A DNA stretch of 45,293 bases from positions 1-45,293 of the forward strand of contig JANLSO010000012.1 in assembly GCA_031362405.1 (NCBI GenBank), read 5' to 3'. The stretch comes from JANLSO01 sp031362405 (GTDB lineage Bacteria > Actinomycetota > Thermoleophilia > Miltoncostaeales > Miltoncostaeaceae). Position numbers and translations under genes: made by a program. A model generated the notes under the pieces. It worked only from the letters and a program-made list of their open reading frames with translations. It ran no database searches and was not told where the DNA came from. Of this stretch, positions 1-10,200 are shown piece by piece; the first letter of the stretch is position 1, and every line of letters begins with the position of its first letter.

Positions 1-347
1 CCGTCGAGGCCGCCGTGGCCCCGCACGATGCTCACTCCGCGCGCGGTATACCGGTCTACTTTCGCCGTGTCGACGCGTCCGGAGACCACTTTCTCGCGAA
101 AGCCGATGACCTCCTCGACGCTCTCGATCTTCGCAGCGACCCCGGGGATCCGCCGCGCCGCGGCAACTGCCTCCGGCGCGCGCAGCATGGCTTTCGCCGG
201 CATACACGCCCAGTAAGGGCACTCCCCACCGACACGGCCCGACTCCACCATCGCGACGTGAAGTCCTGCGTCGGCGAGGCGACCGGCCACGGCGCGTCCA
301 CCCGAGCCAGAGCCGACGACGATCACGTCGAAGTCTGTGGTTGTCAC
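1..347 (-). CDS. Pyridine nucleotide-disulfide oxidoreductase (class I flavoprotein), N-terminal part
   Basis: The N-terminal 115 residues are visible and the gene continues beyond the window edge. It opens with an FAD-binding beta-alpha-beta fold (VIVVGSGSGGRAVAGRL). Around residue 43 it carries the redox-active disulfide motif GGECPYWACMPAK, with cysteines four residues apart, as in dihydrolipoamide dehydrogenases, mercuric reductases and related actinobacterial reductases. The family moves electrons between NAD(P)H and a disulfide or metal substrate through FAD. The GTG start at 347 places the Rossmann strand at the usual distance from the N-terminus. It is divergent from the oxidase at 578, leaving about 230 bp of shared upstream DNA. 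The exact substrate cannot be told from this fragment. Confidence 0.85.
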   Translation of the reverse strand, partial: MTTTDFDVIVVGSGSGGRAVAGRLADAGLHVAMVESGRVGGECPYWACMPAKAMLRAPEAVAAARRIPGVAAKIESVEEVIGFREKVVSGRVDTAKVDRYTARGVSIVRGHGGLD

Positions 348-577
348 GTCTGCACGTCCGCTACCGCCAACGCCTCACATGCGTTCATTCGCCCGTCCAC
401 CCTTCGCTGGTGAGAGCGTGTTCGCTCTCCTGTTCCCGATCGAACCAATGTGAATCTGGCAGGCCTCATGAGTTCGAGGATTCACTCGCGGGCAGACGGG
501 GCACACGGCATGGGTCGTGACATGGTCGCGGCGATGCGGTGTGAACGAATGCGGTGACTGCCGCAAAGGAGAAGCAC

Positions 578-2308
578 ATGCCCACCGTTGCCGAAGCGAT
601 CGTCGATGCCCTGGCCGATCTCGGGGTACGCACGATCTGGGGGGTCGTGGGCGACGCCCTGAACCCTGTCACCGACGCGATTCGCCGCGAAGAGCGGCTC
701 GAGTGGATCGGCACCCGCCACGAGGAGGTCGCCGCGTTTGCCGCCGGGGCCCAAGCTCAGCTCACGGGCACCTTGGGCGTCTGTATGGGAACCGTCGGAC
801 CGGGCTCAATCCACTTGCTGAACGGTCTCTACGACGCCTCGAAATCGCACGCGCCGGTGTTGGCGATCTGTGGCCAGGTCCCTGTCGCCGCGATGGGTAG
901 CGACACGTTCCAGGAGGTCGACAACGACCTTCTGTTTGCTGATGTCGCGGCCTTTCGGCACACCCTTACGTCTCCCGAGCAGGTCGTGCGCATCCTCGAG
1001 CAGGCCGTGCATTCTGCGTTGAGCCGTCCCGGAGTGGCGGTGATCAGCCTTCCCGGTGATGTTGGTGGTCTCGAGATGCCCACGCACTCGCCTGCCCCGC
1101 AGCTGTGGGTTCAGACCCAGACCGCTCTGCCCGACGAGCGGTTGCTGCGCGAGGCCGTCGGACGTATCGACGAAGCAGACCGGGTCACGCTGCTGGTGGG
1201 AATCGGCGCTCGCCATGCGCGCGACGAGGTGCTTGCGTTGGCCGAACGGTTGAAGGCCCCGATCGTGTTGACGCTCAAGGCCAAAGAGGGCCTCGAGCAG
1301 GCCAACCCATTCGAGATCGGCCAAAGCGGCCTGCTCGGGAACCCGGCCACGAAGGGCGCCTTCGATGCGACGCAGGTGCTTCTCATGGTGGGAACCGACT
1401 TTCCGTACACCGACTGGTTGCCGACCGAGGCCACCGCGATCCAGATCGATAACGACCCGAACCACATCGGTCGCCGCACGTCGGTTGACCTCGGTTTGGT
1501 CGGCGATTCGGCCGCGACCCTCGACGCGTTACTGAAGCACGTCGCGCTGAAGACCGACCGCACGCACCTGGATGATGCGCGAGAGGCCTATGCGAGTTGG
1601 CAGGCCCGCCAGCATCGACTGGTCGAACCCGGCCGGGAGGCGAGCGTCGCTGGGAAAGTTCGTGCTCGGTTCGACAACCCCGACAACAAGATCCGCCCAG
1701 AGGTCGTCGCGGCGATCGTTGACTCGGCGGCCGACGACGACGCCATCTTCACCACCGACACGGGCATGTCGACGGTCTGGCTGTCGCGGTTCGTGCACAT
1801 GCGCGGCTCGCGGCGGCTGCTCGGCTCGTTCAACCTCGGCTCGATGGCGAACGCCATGCCCCAGTCGCTTGGGGCACAGGCTATCGACCGGCGTCGGCAG
1901 GTCGTTGCCTTTTGCGGCGACGGCGGTCTGACGATGCTGCTCGGTGACCTGCTGACCGCCGTCGCCTACGACCTGCCCGTGAAGTTGATCGTCTTCAACA
2001 ACGGTTCTTTGGGCATGGTCAAGCTCGAACAGGAAGAAGGTGGCCTGCCTGAGTTCGGGACGCACCTTGCCAATCCCGACCTTGGAGCCGTGGCCCAGGC
2101 AATGGGCCTGACCGGATTTCGCGTCACCGAGCTCGACGACCTCGAGACCGCGGTCAGAGCCACCCTCGCCACGCCGGGGCCCGCCCTGCTCGACGTCGTC
2201 ACCAATCCGAATGAGATCGCGCTTCCCCCGTCGGCGACGGCGAGCCAGGCCTGGGGTTTTGCGATCGCCAAGGTCAAAGAGACCATCATCAGCCGCGGAG
2301 ACCGGTGA
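578..2308 (+). CDS. Thiamine-diphosphate-dependent pyruvate oxidase / pyruvate:quinone dehydrogenase-like enzyme
   Basis: This 576-aa protein has the three-domain layout of pyruvate oxidases and acetolactate synthases. An N-terminal PYR domain carries the activating glutamate (TRHEEVAAFAAG, about residue 49). A middle domain binds nucleotide or FAD. The C-terminal PP domain has the thiamine diphosphate motif GDGG at 447-450 and FNN near 473-475. Residues such as VCMGTVGPGSIHLLNGLYDA match the PoxB-like branch, which decarboxylates pyruvate to acetate and passes electrons to quinone at the membrane. The ATG at 578 follows AAAGGAG at good spacing; an in-frame GTG at 554 lacks a site. The gene overlaps the next by one base (TGATG), so the two are probably co-translated. 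An acetolactate synthase-like or related decarboxylase role is not excluded. Confidence 0.85.
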   Translation: MPTVAEAIVDALADLGVRTIWGVVGDALNPVTDAIRREERLEWIGTRHEEVAAFAAGAQAQLTGTLGVCMGTVGPGSIHLLNGLYDASKSHAPVLAICGQVPVAAMGSDTFQEVDNDLLFADVAAFRHTLTSPEQVVRILEQAVHSALSRPGVAVISLPGDVGGLEMPTHSPAPQLWVQTQTALPDERLLREAVGRIDEADRVTLLVGIGARHARDEVLALAERLKAPIVLTLKAKEGLEQANPFEIGQSGLLGNPATKGAFDATQVLLMVGTDFPYTDWLPTEATAIQIDNDPNHIGRRTSVDLGLVGDSAATLDALLKHVALKTDRTHLDDAREAYASWQARQHRLVEPGREASVAGKVRARFDNPDNKIRPEVVAAIVDSAADDDAIFTTDTGMSTVWLSRFVHMRGSRRLLGSFNLGSMANAMPQSLGAQAIDRRRQVVAFCGDGGLTMLLGDLLTAVAYDLPVKLIVFNNGSLGMVKLEQEEGGLPEFGTHLANPDLGAVAQAMGLTGFRVTELDDLETAVRATLATPGPALLDVVTNPNEIALPPSATASQAWGFAIAKVKETIISRGDR

Positions 2309-2670
2309 TGGGCTTCGACGAACACATGGGCCTTGTCGCCGACGAGGGGGTCAACGGGCACGCCCGGGTAACGATCACCGCCGCCGCGAGGCATCTGAAC
2401 AGCGCAGGAACCGTCCACGGAGGCGCGATCGCGACGCTGATCGACGTCGCCATGGGCAAGGCTGTCGCCAGCCTGTTCTCGGCTGACGAGCGCCCGGTGA
2501 CCATCGAGATGAAGGTCAACTATCTCGAACCTGGCGAGGTCGGCGACCTGGTCGCCGAGGCGCGGGTCAGCAGACGCGGCCGACGTCTGGTGGTGGTGCA
2601 TGCCGACGTCACACAATGCGCGACACGCGAGACCGTGGCCGAAGCAATGGGAACGTTCACAAGCATCTGA
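2308..2670 (+). CDS. PaaI-family hotdog thioesterase
   Basis: This 120-aa protein has the hotdog-fold core of PaaI/YdiI thioesterases. HLNSAGTVHGGAIATLIDVA contains the HGG motif and following catalytic region, and IEMKVNYLEPGEVGDLVAEA is the typical second half. The family hydrolyses acyl- or aryl-CoA thioesters in the cytoplasm. The start codon overlaps the stop of the thiamine enzyme upstream, so the pair forms an operon. A thioesterase beside a pyruvate-processing enzyme could clear CoA esters from the same route, but that link is inference. Length and motifs are normal. Confidence 0.85.
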   Translation: MGFDEHMGLVADEGVNGHARVTITAAARHLNSAGTVHGGAIATLIDVAMGKAVASLFSADERPVTIEMKVNYLEPGEVGDLVAEARVSRRGRRLVVVHADVTQCATRETVAEAMGTFTSI

Positions 2671-2785
2671 GCGCGCGCGGGTCGGCGCCGAGGTTTCTGC
2701 TCGGCACAGATGGGTAGCTTGCGCTCACATTGCAACCGCTCACGAGCCGCCGTGTGGTGGCCCGAAGCGAATCAGGGGGCGAGGA

Positions 2786-3496
2786 ATGTCTGAAGTACGT
2801 ATTGATCTCGCACAGGTCGACCAGGACGGCGCGGTCCGCGAGGCCGCGCGGGTAATCGCCGAGAACTCCCAGCTCGAAGAGGCCGCGGCACAGGGGAATA
2901 CCCGCGCTCAACTGCTGCGTAAGGCGGCGCTCGGCGGCGGAGCACTGATGGGTGGCGGCATTCTCCTCGGAGGGCTTTCGGGAACCGCCCTCGGCGCCGA
3001 CAGCCGCTCGGCCAAGCAAGACACGGAGATTCTCAACTTCGCCCTGACCCTCGAGTACCTGGAGGCCGAGTTCTACCGCCAGGCCGTCGCCGGCAACGCG
3101 CTGACCGGAGAGCGCAAGACCTTCGCCGAGATCGTTGCGGGCCACGAAGCCGCGCACGTCGCCTTCCTGCAGAAGACGCTCGGCTCGAAAGCCGTGGCGT
3201 CTCCGACGTTCGACTTCAAGGGCATCCCGACGAACCCCAACGCCTTCATCAGGACCGCCGTCGTGCTGGAAGACACCGGCGTTTCTGCCTACACAGGGCA
3301 AAGCTTCCGGATTAAGAAGACCGCCTACATCCTTGTCGCCGCACAGGTACTGGCCATCGAAGCACGGCATGCCGCCTGGGCGCGCACGATGGTGCCGGGG
3401 GCGCTTCCGGCCGAAAAGGCCGAGGTGCTGAACGCGCACGCCAACATGAAGCAGGTCTTGGCGGGCGTCACGGCGACCGGGTTCATCGTCGCCTAA
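2786..3496 (+). CDS. Ferritin-like domain protein with N-terminal export or anchor segment
   Basis: The protein has 236 aa. An N-terminal region with LLRKAALGGGALMGGG and a glycine/leucine-rich stretch at about residues 48-72 looks like an export signal or membrane anchor. A ferritin-like four-helix domain follows, starting DTEILNFALTLEYLEAEFY and including AGHEAAHVAFL and AIEARHAAWA. These carry the Glu and Glu-x-x-His residues expected for a di-metal site. The family (Pfam ferritin_2 type) is common in actinobacteria and of uncertain role, possibly metal binding or stress protection outside the membrane. The ATG at 2786 follows GGGGGCGAGGA; the reading frame runs further upstream without a good site. 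The gene is followed at once by a strong hairpin. Confidence 0.85.
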   Translation: MSEVRIDLAQVDQDGAVREAARVIAENSQLEEAAAQGNTRAQLLRKAALGGGALMGGGILLGGLSGTALGADSRSAKQDTEILNFALTLEYLEAEFYRQAVAGNALTGERKTFAEIVAGHEAAHVAFLQKTLGSKAVASPTFDFKGIPTNPNAFIRTAVVLEDTGVSAYTGQSFRIKKTAYILVAAQVLAIEARHAAWARTMVPGALPAEKAEVLNAHANMKQVLAGVTATGFIVA

Positions 3497-3505
3497 CTGA
3501 CCGAC

Positions 3506-3541
3506 GTGTCACCCCCCGGTGCCTGGCACCGGGGGTGACAC
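3506..3541. repeat. Long GC-rich hairpin, member 1 of an intergenic hairpin family
   Basis: Left arm GTGTCACCCCCCGGTGCC and right arm GGCACCGGGGGTGACAC are separated by one base; one extra C bulges in the left arm. It starts ten bases after the ferritin-like stop codon, so it could end transcription. No T-run follows. The core GGTGCC...CACC is shared with hairpins at 11663 and 16630, which suggests a REP-like family and not just a local terminator. Confidence 0.8.
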
Positions 3542-3992
3542 TGCGCGTCGTGCCGAGCGAAAGGTGGCCAGCCCACTTCGCCTGTGACCATGTCCGCGCA
3601 TCGGCGGGCCCGATTCTCTCGTCGTCGCGTTCGCGATTGGGCTGAGGAGGATCGTCTGTGGTGGACGCCTCTGATTCCCCTTCGGCTCGCTTGCCGTGTC
3701 GAGGCGCTACCCGCCCACAGTCGGAACACACCATCGAAGAAACTGCGCGCCGGCGGGGTAGGGATGTCACTCCCGGTACTCGCGCCGCTAAACCGGGGCT
3801 TCCTCACCGTTTCGTTTGCCGTCTGCGCTCGCCGTGAATCGTAGGGCCACTCTTTAGCGTTGCCGACCAGGAAGGTCATTGCGTGCGAACCCTGCCTTCC
3901 CAGGGCCTCGAGTGCCCGGCGCGCATACAGACCTGCGGCGCGCAACGCGATGACGCGCAGGTCGTCAACCGACGTCGGCTGCCGGGCGGAGA
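3542..3992. other. No confident gene; probably decayed DNA
   Basis: A long open frame exists on the minus strand (about 3493-4203), but its third-position GC is lower than that of neighbouring genes, it has no recognisable domain and it overlaps the glycosyltransferase remnant. A stretch read on the minus strand near 3810-3980 (including VDDLRVIALRAAGLYARRAL) looks somewhat protein-like, so a hypothetical or decayed gene cannot be excluded. Confidence 0.4.
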
Positions 3993-4957
3993 GTGGGTGT
4001 GATCGCGGGCGCTCGATTTCCGGTAGCTGAGCGGTTTGCGGGGGCCTGGAATCACACACCTGGCTGCTCGCCAGCGGTCTGCAAAGTGGGGGCAACTTGA
4101 TCGTGGTCTCGGCGCCCGAAGGAAGCGATGATCGCCTTGTCACCGTGCCGATGCCCACCGCGCCATCGATCTCTGACGACGCCCGTGCCGACGTCGCAAC
4201 CATCCCGGAATGTGTCGTCGCCGACCAACGCGCCTACCTCGGCGTGATGCTGGACTTTGCGATGCCGCAACGCGCTTCGACGTCGTTCACAACAACTCGG
4301 TGCACCACCTGCCGGTCGCGATGGCCTCCGCCCTGCCCGTGCCGACGGTGACCACTCTGCACACCCCGCCGACCCCGTGGCTCGAATCGGCGCTTCAACT
4401 ACGTGCCCGGGGCGACGGCGGGTGCGTTCGCGGCGGTTTCACGCCACCCCGCGCGCGCCTCGGCGCACCTGGTCAGTGACGTCGAGGTGATCCCCAACGG
4501 CATCGACCTGACCACCTGGCGCAAGGGTGCGGGGGGCGGTGACGCCGTATGGGGCGTCAGCATCGTTCCCGGAAAAGCGCCGCACCTGGCAACTATCTAC
4601 CGCGGGACGTCGGGTTGTCTGCGTGTTCCGGCATCCGGCGCGAGCTGCGGCCAGTTCGGTGCGTGAGGTCTCGCGCGACTCCGCGTACTACGACGGCTTC
4701 GTGCCGTCCGACGAGGTCGTCTGGGCGATCTGGACCGCCACGTACCGATACATCCTCGACCGTCACACTCAGCGACCGGATCGCGGTTGTTCGTTGACGC
4801 CGGCGTGCTGACGGACTCCGCTAACAGCACGGCTTTGTCGATGTTCGCCGGGACGCCGATACCTGAGAGCCGGACCGACGCGAGTCTGCGCCGCAGCACG
4901 CGCAGCAGCGCAGTGCCCGATGACGTCCTTACGCTTTACCGGCACCTTCAGCGTTGA
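3993..4957 (+). pseudogene. Decayed family-4 glycosyltransferase
   Basis: Translation in successive frames rebuilds a GT4 glycosyltransferase: VGVIAGARFPVAERFAG, then GGLESHTWLLASGLQ and VPMPTAPSISDDARADV, then RFDVVHNNSVHHLPVAMA and VTTLHTPPTPWLESAL, then AAVSRHPARASAHLVSDVEV and IPNGIDLTTW, then SRDSAYYDG. The frame changes near 4040 (one G missing from a G-run), 4255, 4390 and 4640. The stop at 4955-4957 after LTLYRHLQR may be the original C-terminus. Total length is shorter than an intact family member, so sequence has also been lost near the donor-binding half. Such enzymes transfer sugars from nucleotide or lipid donors; here the product cannot be made. The start (GTG at 3993) and end are estimates. 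Confidence 0.75.
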
Positions 4958-5167
4958 CCGATGCGGACAGTGGTTAGCCGTCGAACGGACCCGGGCCGCG
5001 GGTCTCGAAAGGCCGACGTAGGCCGACAGATCGAATACCCGGGCGCTTAGCCCCCCCCGCCGCCGCACGAGCTCGCCGCTCCGCATCGTTGAGCCGCGCA
5101 CGCACTGCGGCGGACACTGCGCGGTTGATGCTGCCCCTCACGTGGCGGTTCACCTCGAGTCCCCCCG

Positions 5168-5419
5168 CTACGTGGTAGCTTTTGGCGCAGGCATCTGGAG
5201 GATTTCCTCGGCGGTATAGGTGACCACCAACCGATCGTTTGCGGGTCGCGAGCCGGTGATCGGGATCTCCCGTTCAACCGCTCCGGGCAACTCGACGACA
5301 ACATGTGTCACGGTCCCCGCGCCGTCTGCCACGAGACGACGGCTCATGCCGATCTGGTCGCCGTCCGCGCTGAAGACTGCCTTTTCGAGGAGTGCGTCGG
5401 GCTGGCGATTCGTCGTCAT
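5168..5419 (-). CDS. PRC-barrel-like small protein (paralogue of the gene at 28957)
   Basis: The protein has 83 aa and is similar along its whole length to the product at 28957-29208. Both share a KxVFSAxGDxIG start, a central THVxVELPG strand, xANDRxxVTYTA and a QMP end. The pattern of short beta strands with SADGDQIG and RLVVTYTAEEI fits a PRC-barrel-type fold, a small beta barrel found in RNA-processing and photosynthetic proteins and in many actinobacterial orphans. The start at 5419 gives the same length as the paralogue; the open frame extends upstream without a better site. It is the only gene with clear signs of selection inside a decayed region. Function unknown. Confidence 0.7.
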   Translation of the reverse strand: MTTNRQPDALLEKAVFSADGDQIGMSRRLVADGAGTVTHVVVELPGAVEREIPITGSRPANDRLVVTYTAEEILQMPAPKATT

Positions 5420-6228
5420 AAACCATGCCTCGGGCGTGCCCGGCGTGCTGGGCTGATGCCGATCACCGTCACCGTACGAGGGGTCGCGACGACGATCCAA
5501 AATGCTTCCGGCGCCAGGCTCATGGTGGGGTAGTACCCGCTCGGCGTAGAGCCAAACCACCAAGCCCCGGCCCTAACCTCTGGCAGGTCTCGCTGTCGGC
5601 GTGCGGGAGCCCGCTGCGCATCGCGAGAGCCGAGCGCCATTTCGTCGCGATCGGCTCCGGCATCGCCCAACGTGTCGACGAGCCGTTGCACCGTCGTCAT
5701 AAATGCGACCTCATCGTCGGCTGAAGCCGGGACGCCCCCCCTCGATGGCGTCTTCGACCTGCGACACGTGTGCCTCCCTGGGAGGACGTTCCGTTGGGGC
5801 GGTTCCCCCTCTGCGTGGCGCTAAACCGTGTGGGTTCAGTCCCGGCTCGGCATGGGCCCCCGTGCATGGACGACCCACCGGAGACGATCGCCTGGCCACC
5901 ATGGCGTGCGTAAGTCCGAATCCGGCTGGTTTGTTCCGGGAAGTGCTCAGCTGAGCGGTGCGAAGCGGGCTTCAGGTCAGTGCACGTGCGGTCTCGCGCA
6001 GGATGGGGCCCTCTATCGTCACCAAGATTCCGCGCTTGTCACCACCAGCTACCGCGGTCGGCGGCCCACCGCTCCGCAGGCCAGGAGTCGGGCTCGCTCC
6101 TCCGTCGTCGGCGACGCGAGGATGGGACACCGCGCTGCGTCGCGAGGAAACCGCGACGGTCCAGTCCGGGTTTGACGGCCGGGGCGCTGGGGAACGATGC
6201 GTTGCGTCCACGCCTCAGGGGAACTGCG
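5420..6228. other. No recognisable gene over about 800 bp
   Basis: Open frames here are short or lack domain signals. A minus-strand frame starting near 5700 (MTTVQRLVDTLGDAGADRDE) starts like a gene but degenerates into unrelated sequence, so it may be a remnant. I see no tRNA or transposase. The last bases hold the upstream region of the gene at 6229. Confidence 0.45.
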
Positions 6229-6801
6229 ATGTCAGAGAAAAACACGCTGGTCCGCTCGCTTCATGATCTCGGCCTTGCCGCCTGGTTCGGGGGATCCTTG
6301 ATGGGGGCTGTCGGGTTGAATGGCGCCGCGGGCGATGCGGCCGATCCGACCGAGGCACCACGCCTGGCGAGCAGGGGATGGGCGCGGTGGGCACCGATCA
6401 ACGCGGCGGCCGTTGGCCTACATTTGGTGGGAGGGCTCGCCCTTCTTTCGGCTAACCGTGAGCGGGTACGCCATCAGCCGGGCGTCCGGGCCTCGTCGAT
6501 TGCCAAGACGGTTCTCACGGTCGCGGCCCTCGGCACCACCGTCTATAGCGGCAAGCTCGGCAAGGACATTTCCTCGGCCGGACGTGTGCCGGCGACCAGC
6601 GGTACCGTGCCCAACCAGAGCACGCCGGGCCCCGTGGCGAGCGCCATGCAAAAGCAGCGGGTCGTGCAGTGGGCGACTCCCGCACTCACGGGCGCCGTGA
6701 TCGCCGTGGCCGCCCTTCAAGGCGAGCAGCAGCGGCCTTCGGCGATGATCCTCAACGGCGTGAGCGGGGCCGCCAGGTCGTTGCGTCCTGGGACGTCATA
6801 G
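6229..6801 (+). CDS. Actinobacterial membrane protein of unknown function
   Basis: The protein has 190 aa. It begins SEKNTLVRSLHDLGLAAWFG, with hydrophobic helices at about 12-30, 60-80 and 165-180 and a central segment that could form another (TVLTVAALGTTVYSG). The N-terminal LHDLGLAAWFGGSLMGAVG pattern recurs, to my recollection, in uncharacterised actinobacterial integral membrane proteins. I assign no function. The ATG at 6229 follows CAGGGGA; the open frame extends further upstream without such a site. It is convergent with the STAS gene ending at 6852, with 50 bp between them. Confidence 0.75.
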   Translation: MSEKNTLVRSLHDLGLAAWFGGSLMGAVGLNGAAGDAADPTEAPRLASRGWARWAPINAAAVGLHLVGGLALLSANRERVRHQPGVRASSIAKTVLTVAALGTTVYSGKLGKDISSAGRVPATSGTVPNQSTPGPVASAMQKQRVVQWATPALTGAVIAVAALQGEQQRPSAMILNGVSGAARSLRPGTS

Positions 6802-6851
6802 CGCAGCACCTCAGGCGGGTCGTTCGTGTGAGATTCCGACGTTCGGTGTGG

Positions 6852-7208
6852 TCAATCGCGGTGGGCGTCGCCGGGGGCAGCCGGCTCGGGCACGTCTGCG
6901 ACCACCCCGAGAGACGCGGTCAGCCCCGCGACCGAAATGGTGCGCGCAGAAATGCTCGTCGGTGCGGCGACGATCGTCGTGCGCTCCCGCTCGCATACGA
7001 CAAGCTGGACCAACCAGCGCAGACCCTGGCTGTCCATGTAGTCGAGCCCCGTGAGGACAAGCACGAGCTTCGTTACGCCTTTGGTGCCGTCGGCGACCGC
7101 AGCGTGAACGTCGCCGATGTTCGAGCCGTCGATCTCACCGGTGAGGGTTGCAACGACCGCGTCGGCGCCGCGCCGTTGCAGATCAACCTGGGCGAGCGGG
7201 CCCGTCAC
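6852..7208 (-). CDS. STAS-domain anti-sigma factor antagonist (RsbV/SpoIIAA type)
   Basis: The 118-aa STAS protein has the usual strand (VVATLTGEIDGSNIGDVHAA) and the phosphorylation-site loop LDYMDSQGLRWL, with the serine in the DSxG position. Such proteins are phosphorylated by RsbW-type kinases and dephosphorylated by PP2C phosphatases. In the dephosphorylated form they free a sigma factor. The GTG start overlaps the stop of the sensor phosphatase upstream by four bases (GTGA), so the two are translationally coupled and this protein is a likely substrate of that enzyme. The C-terminus (VPEPAAPGDAHRD) is a short charged tail. Confidence 0.85.
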   Translation of the reverse strand: MTGPLAQVDLQRRGADAVVATLTGEIDGSNIGDVHAAVADGTKGVTKLVLVLTGLDYMDSQGLRWLVQLVVCERERTTIVAAPTSISARTISVAGLTASLGVVADVPEPAAPGDAHRD

Positions 7209-10200
7209 GCGTTGCCTTTCCCGATGATCATCCGCACCTTCGTGCCCTCGCTGTTCGAGTGTCGTTCGAAATCGCGGGCAAGTGTGCGCATGATGGATGT
7301 CCCGCGACCGCGACGAGCATCCTGCGCATGTGACCACCAGCTGCCCTGGTCGTCGACCCGCACCAGCAGATCGCCCGAGGCGGCCGCCGAGATCTTGACG
7401 TTGATGACGCCCGGGCCTGTATCTCGGTATGCATGCTCGATCGCGTTGGAACACGCCTCACCGAGCGTGAGGAGAAGGTTGAATCTCTGTGATTCGTCGA
7501 TTTCCTCATCGCTCATCCATTCCCGTACCGCGGACCGAAGCAGCGCCAGCTCGCCGGGTTGGGCCGGGAACTGACGCGAGAACGTGGACGCGGCCGGTGC
7601 GTATCGAATGCACAGCACGACGACATCGTCGGCCGAGTCCGCTTCGCCCGTCATTTCACTCACGAGGCAGTCGCAGATGCGTTCGACCGACGAGTCTTTC
7701 TCCCGCACGGCGATCTCCTCAAGCCGGGCGAAGCCCTCGTCGATCGATTTACGTCGCCGCTCGACGAGGCCGTCGGTGTACATGATCAGCACCGAGCCGG
7801 GTTCGAGCACCACGGCCGCTTCCGGCCGGTGAGGGTTATCGACCGAGCACAGCGGAACCGAGCGACCTCCCTCGAGCCAAACCGTTCGACCCGACGGTGT
7901 CACGAGTAAAGGCGCGGGGTGGCCCGCAAGGGCATAGCGCAGCTGACCTGTGTCGACGTCGAGGTTACCGAAGAAGGCCGTGGCAAAGCTTGTTCCGGAA
8001 GGGCCTTTCGCGAACGTGTCAACGCGCTCGAGCAGCTGCCCGGGTGCGTCGGTGTAGTGCGCCAGGGCATGCAAGGCCACCCTCAACGCCCCCATCTCGG
8101 CGGCGGCCGCGAGACCGTGACCAACGACGTCACCGACAGCCAGGCCGATACGACCGGTGGGAAGTACAAAGGCGTCGTACCAATCGCCTCCGACTCTGAG
8201 GGTGTCGTCCGCGGGAACGTAGCGGGCCGCGGTGGCGATCATCGGGTGAGTGAAGGCGGGATCCGGCAACAGCGCCTGTTGAAGTTGTAACGACGTTTCG
8301 TGTTCGTGCTCTTGCACCCGCGCGGAGGCCAGCAACAGGCCGGCCCGCTTCGCGAGGCCGGTTGCAACGTCACGGTCGTCGTGCCCGAACGTCGGCCGTT
8401 CCGGATCGTTCCGCCACAGGTGGATGGTGCCGGCGCGGCCCGGTCCGATCTCGATGGGAACGGTTACGTACGAGTGTGGGACACGCTCATCATCTGGTGC
8501 GGCGGTGCGCTCCTCGGCAACGACCTCGCAGGCGGCCCGCGGGTCGGACCCGGCGATTCCATCACGCGACTCGAGGATGCGCGCGATGTCGTGTGGTGCA
8601 CCGTCGTGGTGAGCCGACGCAATCACGTCCGCGCCGACCTCGAACGCGGCAACGTCGGCGAGGCGCGGCACCATCAGCTCAACCAGGCGGCGGGCCCGCG
8701 CGTGCACACCGTCGGCCGCCTCGACTTCGGTGAGCACCAGCGTCGTGAACTCCGCAAGGTCACGGGCGTGTCGTTCGGCGGCCTCGCTGTCGCGAAGCGC
8801 CTGAGCGGCCCGGGTGGCCTCCGTGACGTCCGTGAAAACCAACGCGAAGCATCCATAGGGCTCGACGGGAGTGGCGTAAACGTCGAAGTGTCGACCCATC
8901 GCCGCGGAGGCAAGGCTGAACCGCGTCGGCGATCTCTCGAAAGCGACCCGCGCGTACGTGTCGATCCAGACCGGTTCGAGATCGGGAATCAGTTCCTTGG
9001 CGGTCCGGTTGACCGCATCGTCCAAGCCCGTCATGACGCCGAAAAGAACATTGACTTCGACGAAGCGGTAGTCGACCGCTCGACCATGTTCGTCGACGAT
9101 CATCTCGCAGATGCAAAAGCCCTCGTCGATCGACGAGAACAACGTGCGCAGTCGACCCTCGCTCTCCTTGAGCGCCGTCGCGCTCTGCTGACGTTCATGC
9201 ACGTCAATCATCGACCCGACATACCCGGCCCGCGTGGCGCCGTGCTCGGCACGGGGGCGGCCCGAGTCGAGCACCCACCGGTACGCCCCGTCGGCCCGTC
9301 GCAGACGGTAGTCGATGGCAAATGCTTCGTGCCGGCTGACAGCGGCGAGATACGACCGACGGGTTCGATCGAGATCGTCCGGGTGGACGGTGCGCTGCCA
9401 GGCCGCGAGCAACCCGCCCGACGCATCTTCGCCGGTGTACTCGAACCAGCCGCGACTCAGAAAAGTGGGCTCATTGGCCGCGTCGGTGACCCACAACATC
9501 GCGGGGGCGGCATTTGCCAGGGCTTCGAACTGCGCCGCCGAGGCCGCCGTGATCGCACGCCTTTCGCGTTCACTGACCTCAGCGGAGATCCCGAGAGCGG
9601 TGGCCACCATCGTGCCGAGAGTCAATTGTAGATAGAGAAGCCCGGTTACCGACGAGACATCCAGCGCATCCCAGTACGGATGCCCGCGCCCCGTCGCTTC
9701 GGCGGCCAGAAACGCCGTCGTGGCGCCGATGACCGCGACCGCCGGTGTACCCAGGCGAAAGGCCGCGACCATCAGCAGCACGACGGGCACATAGGCCAGC
9801 GGGAGGATCTCGAACCCAAAGACCACGACGGTCGCTGCGATGCTCAACGCGAACAATAGGCCCGCCTCAGCCGCCCACCTCGAACGATGCTTCGGCCACG
9901 CCCACGGCAAGACCGACAGGATCACCGCCCCGACGACAAGCGCACCAAGACCATCGCCGACCCACCACTCGAGGACGAACCTGACCCACCCGTCGTTACC
10001 GTCGACCAGCGTGAACGTCGACGCACCGATCATGGCACCCACCAGCGGGCCCACGACGACGCCGAACAGCAGGAACCCGACCAGATGCCTCAGACGAGAA
10101 AGGTCGACGCGCGGCGTGAACCGCGTGATCAGGAACGCTGCCACGAGCGGCTGAACCATGTTCGCCAGCGTGTATCCCGTGCTGGATGCCGGCGAGATGT

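Noticed and set aside
3493..4203. 236-codon minus-strand frame as a gene
   Set aside because: It overlaps the hairpin and the glycosyltransferase remnant, has weak third-position GC and no domain; kept only as a note on the gap.
5825..5860. GGGTTCAGTCCC resembling a tRNA T-arm
   Set aside because: The stem does not pair over five bases and no acceptor or anticodon arm can be built around it.
5740..5930. Possible structured RNA on the minus strand, with a GGGGGAACC stretch like part of a ydaO (c-di-AMP) riboswitch
   Set aside because: Other conserved ydaO parts are missing and no suitable gene follows, so the match is too short to support.
8300..9631. 443-codon plus-strand frame inside the sensor gene
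   Set aside because: The minus strand encodes PAS, GAF and PP2C domains over the same bases; the plus-strand product is arginine-rich and without domains.
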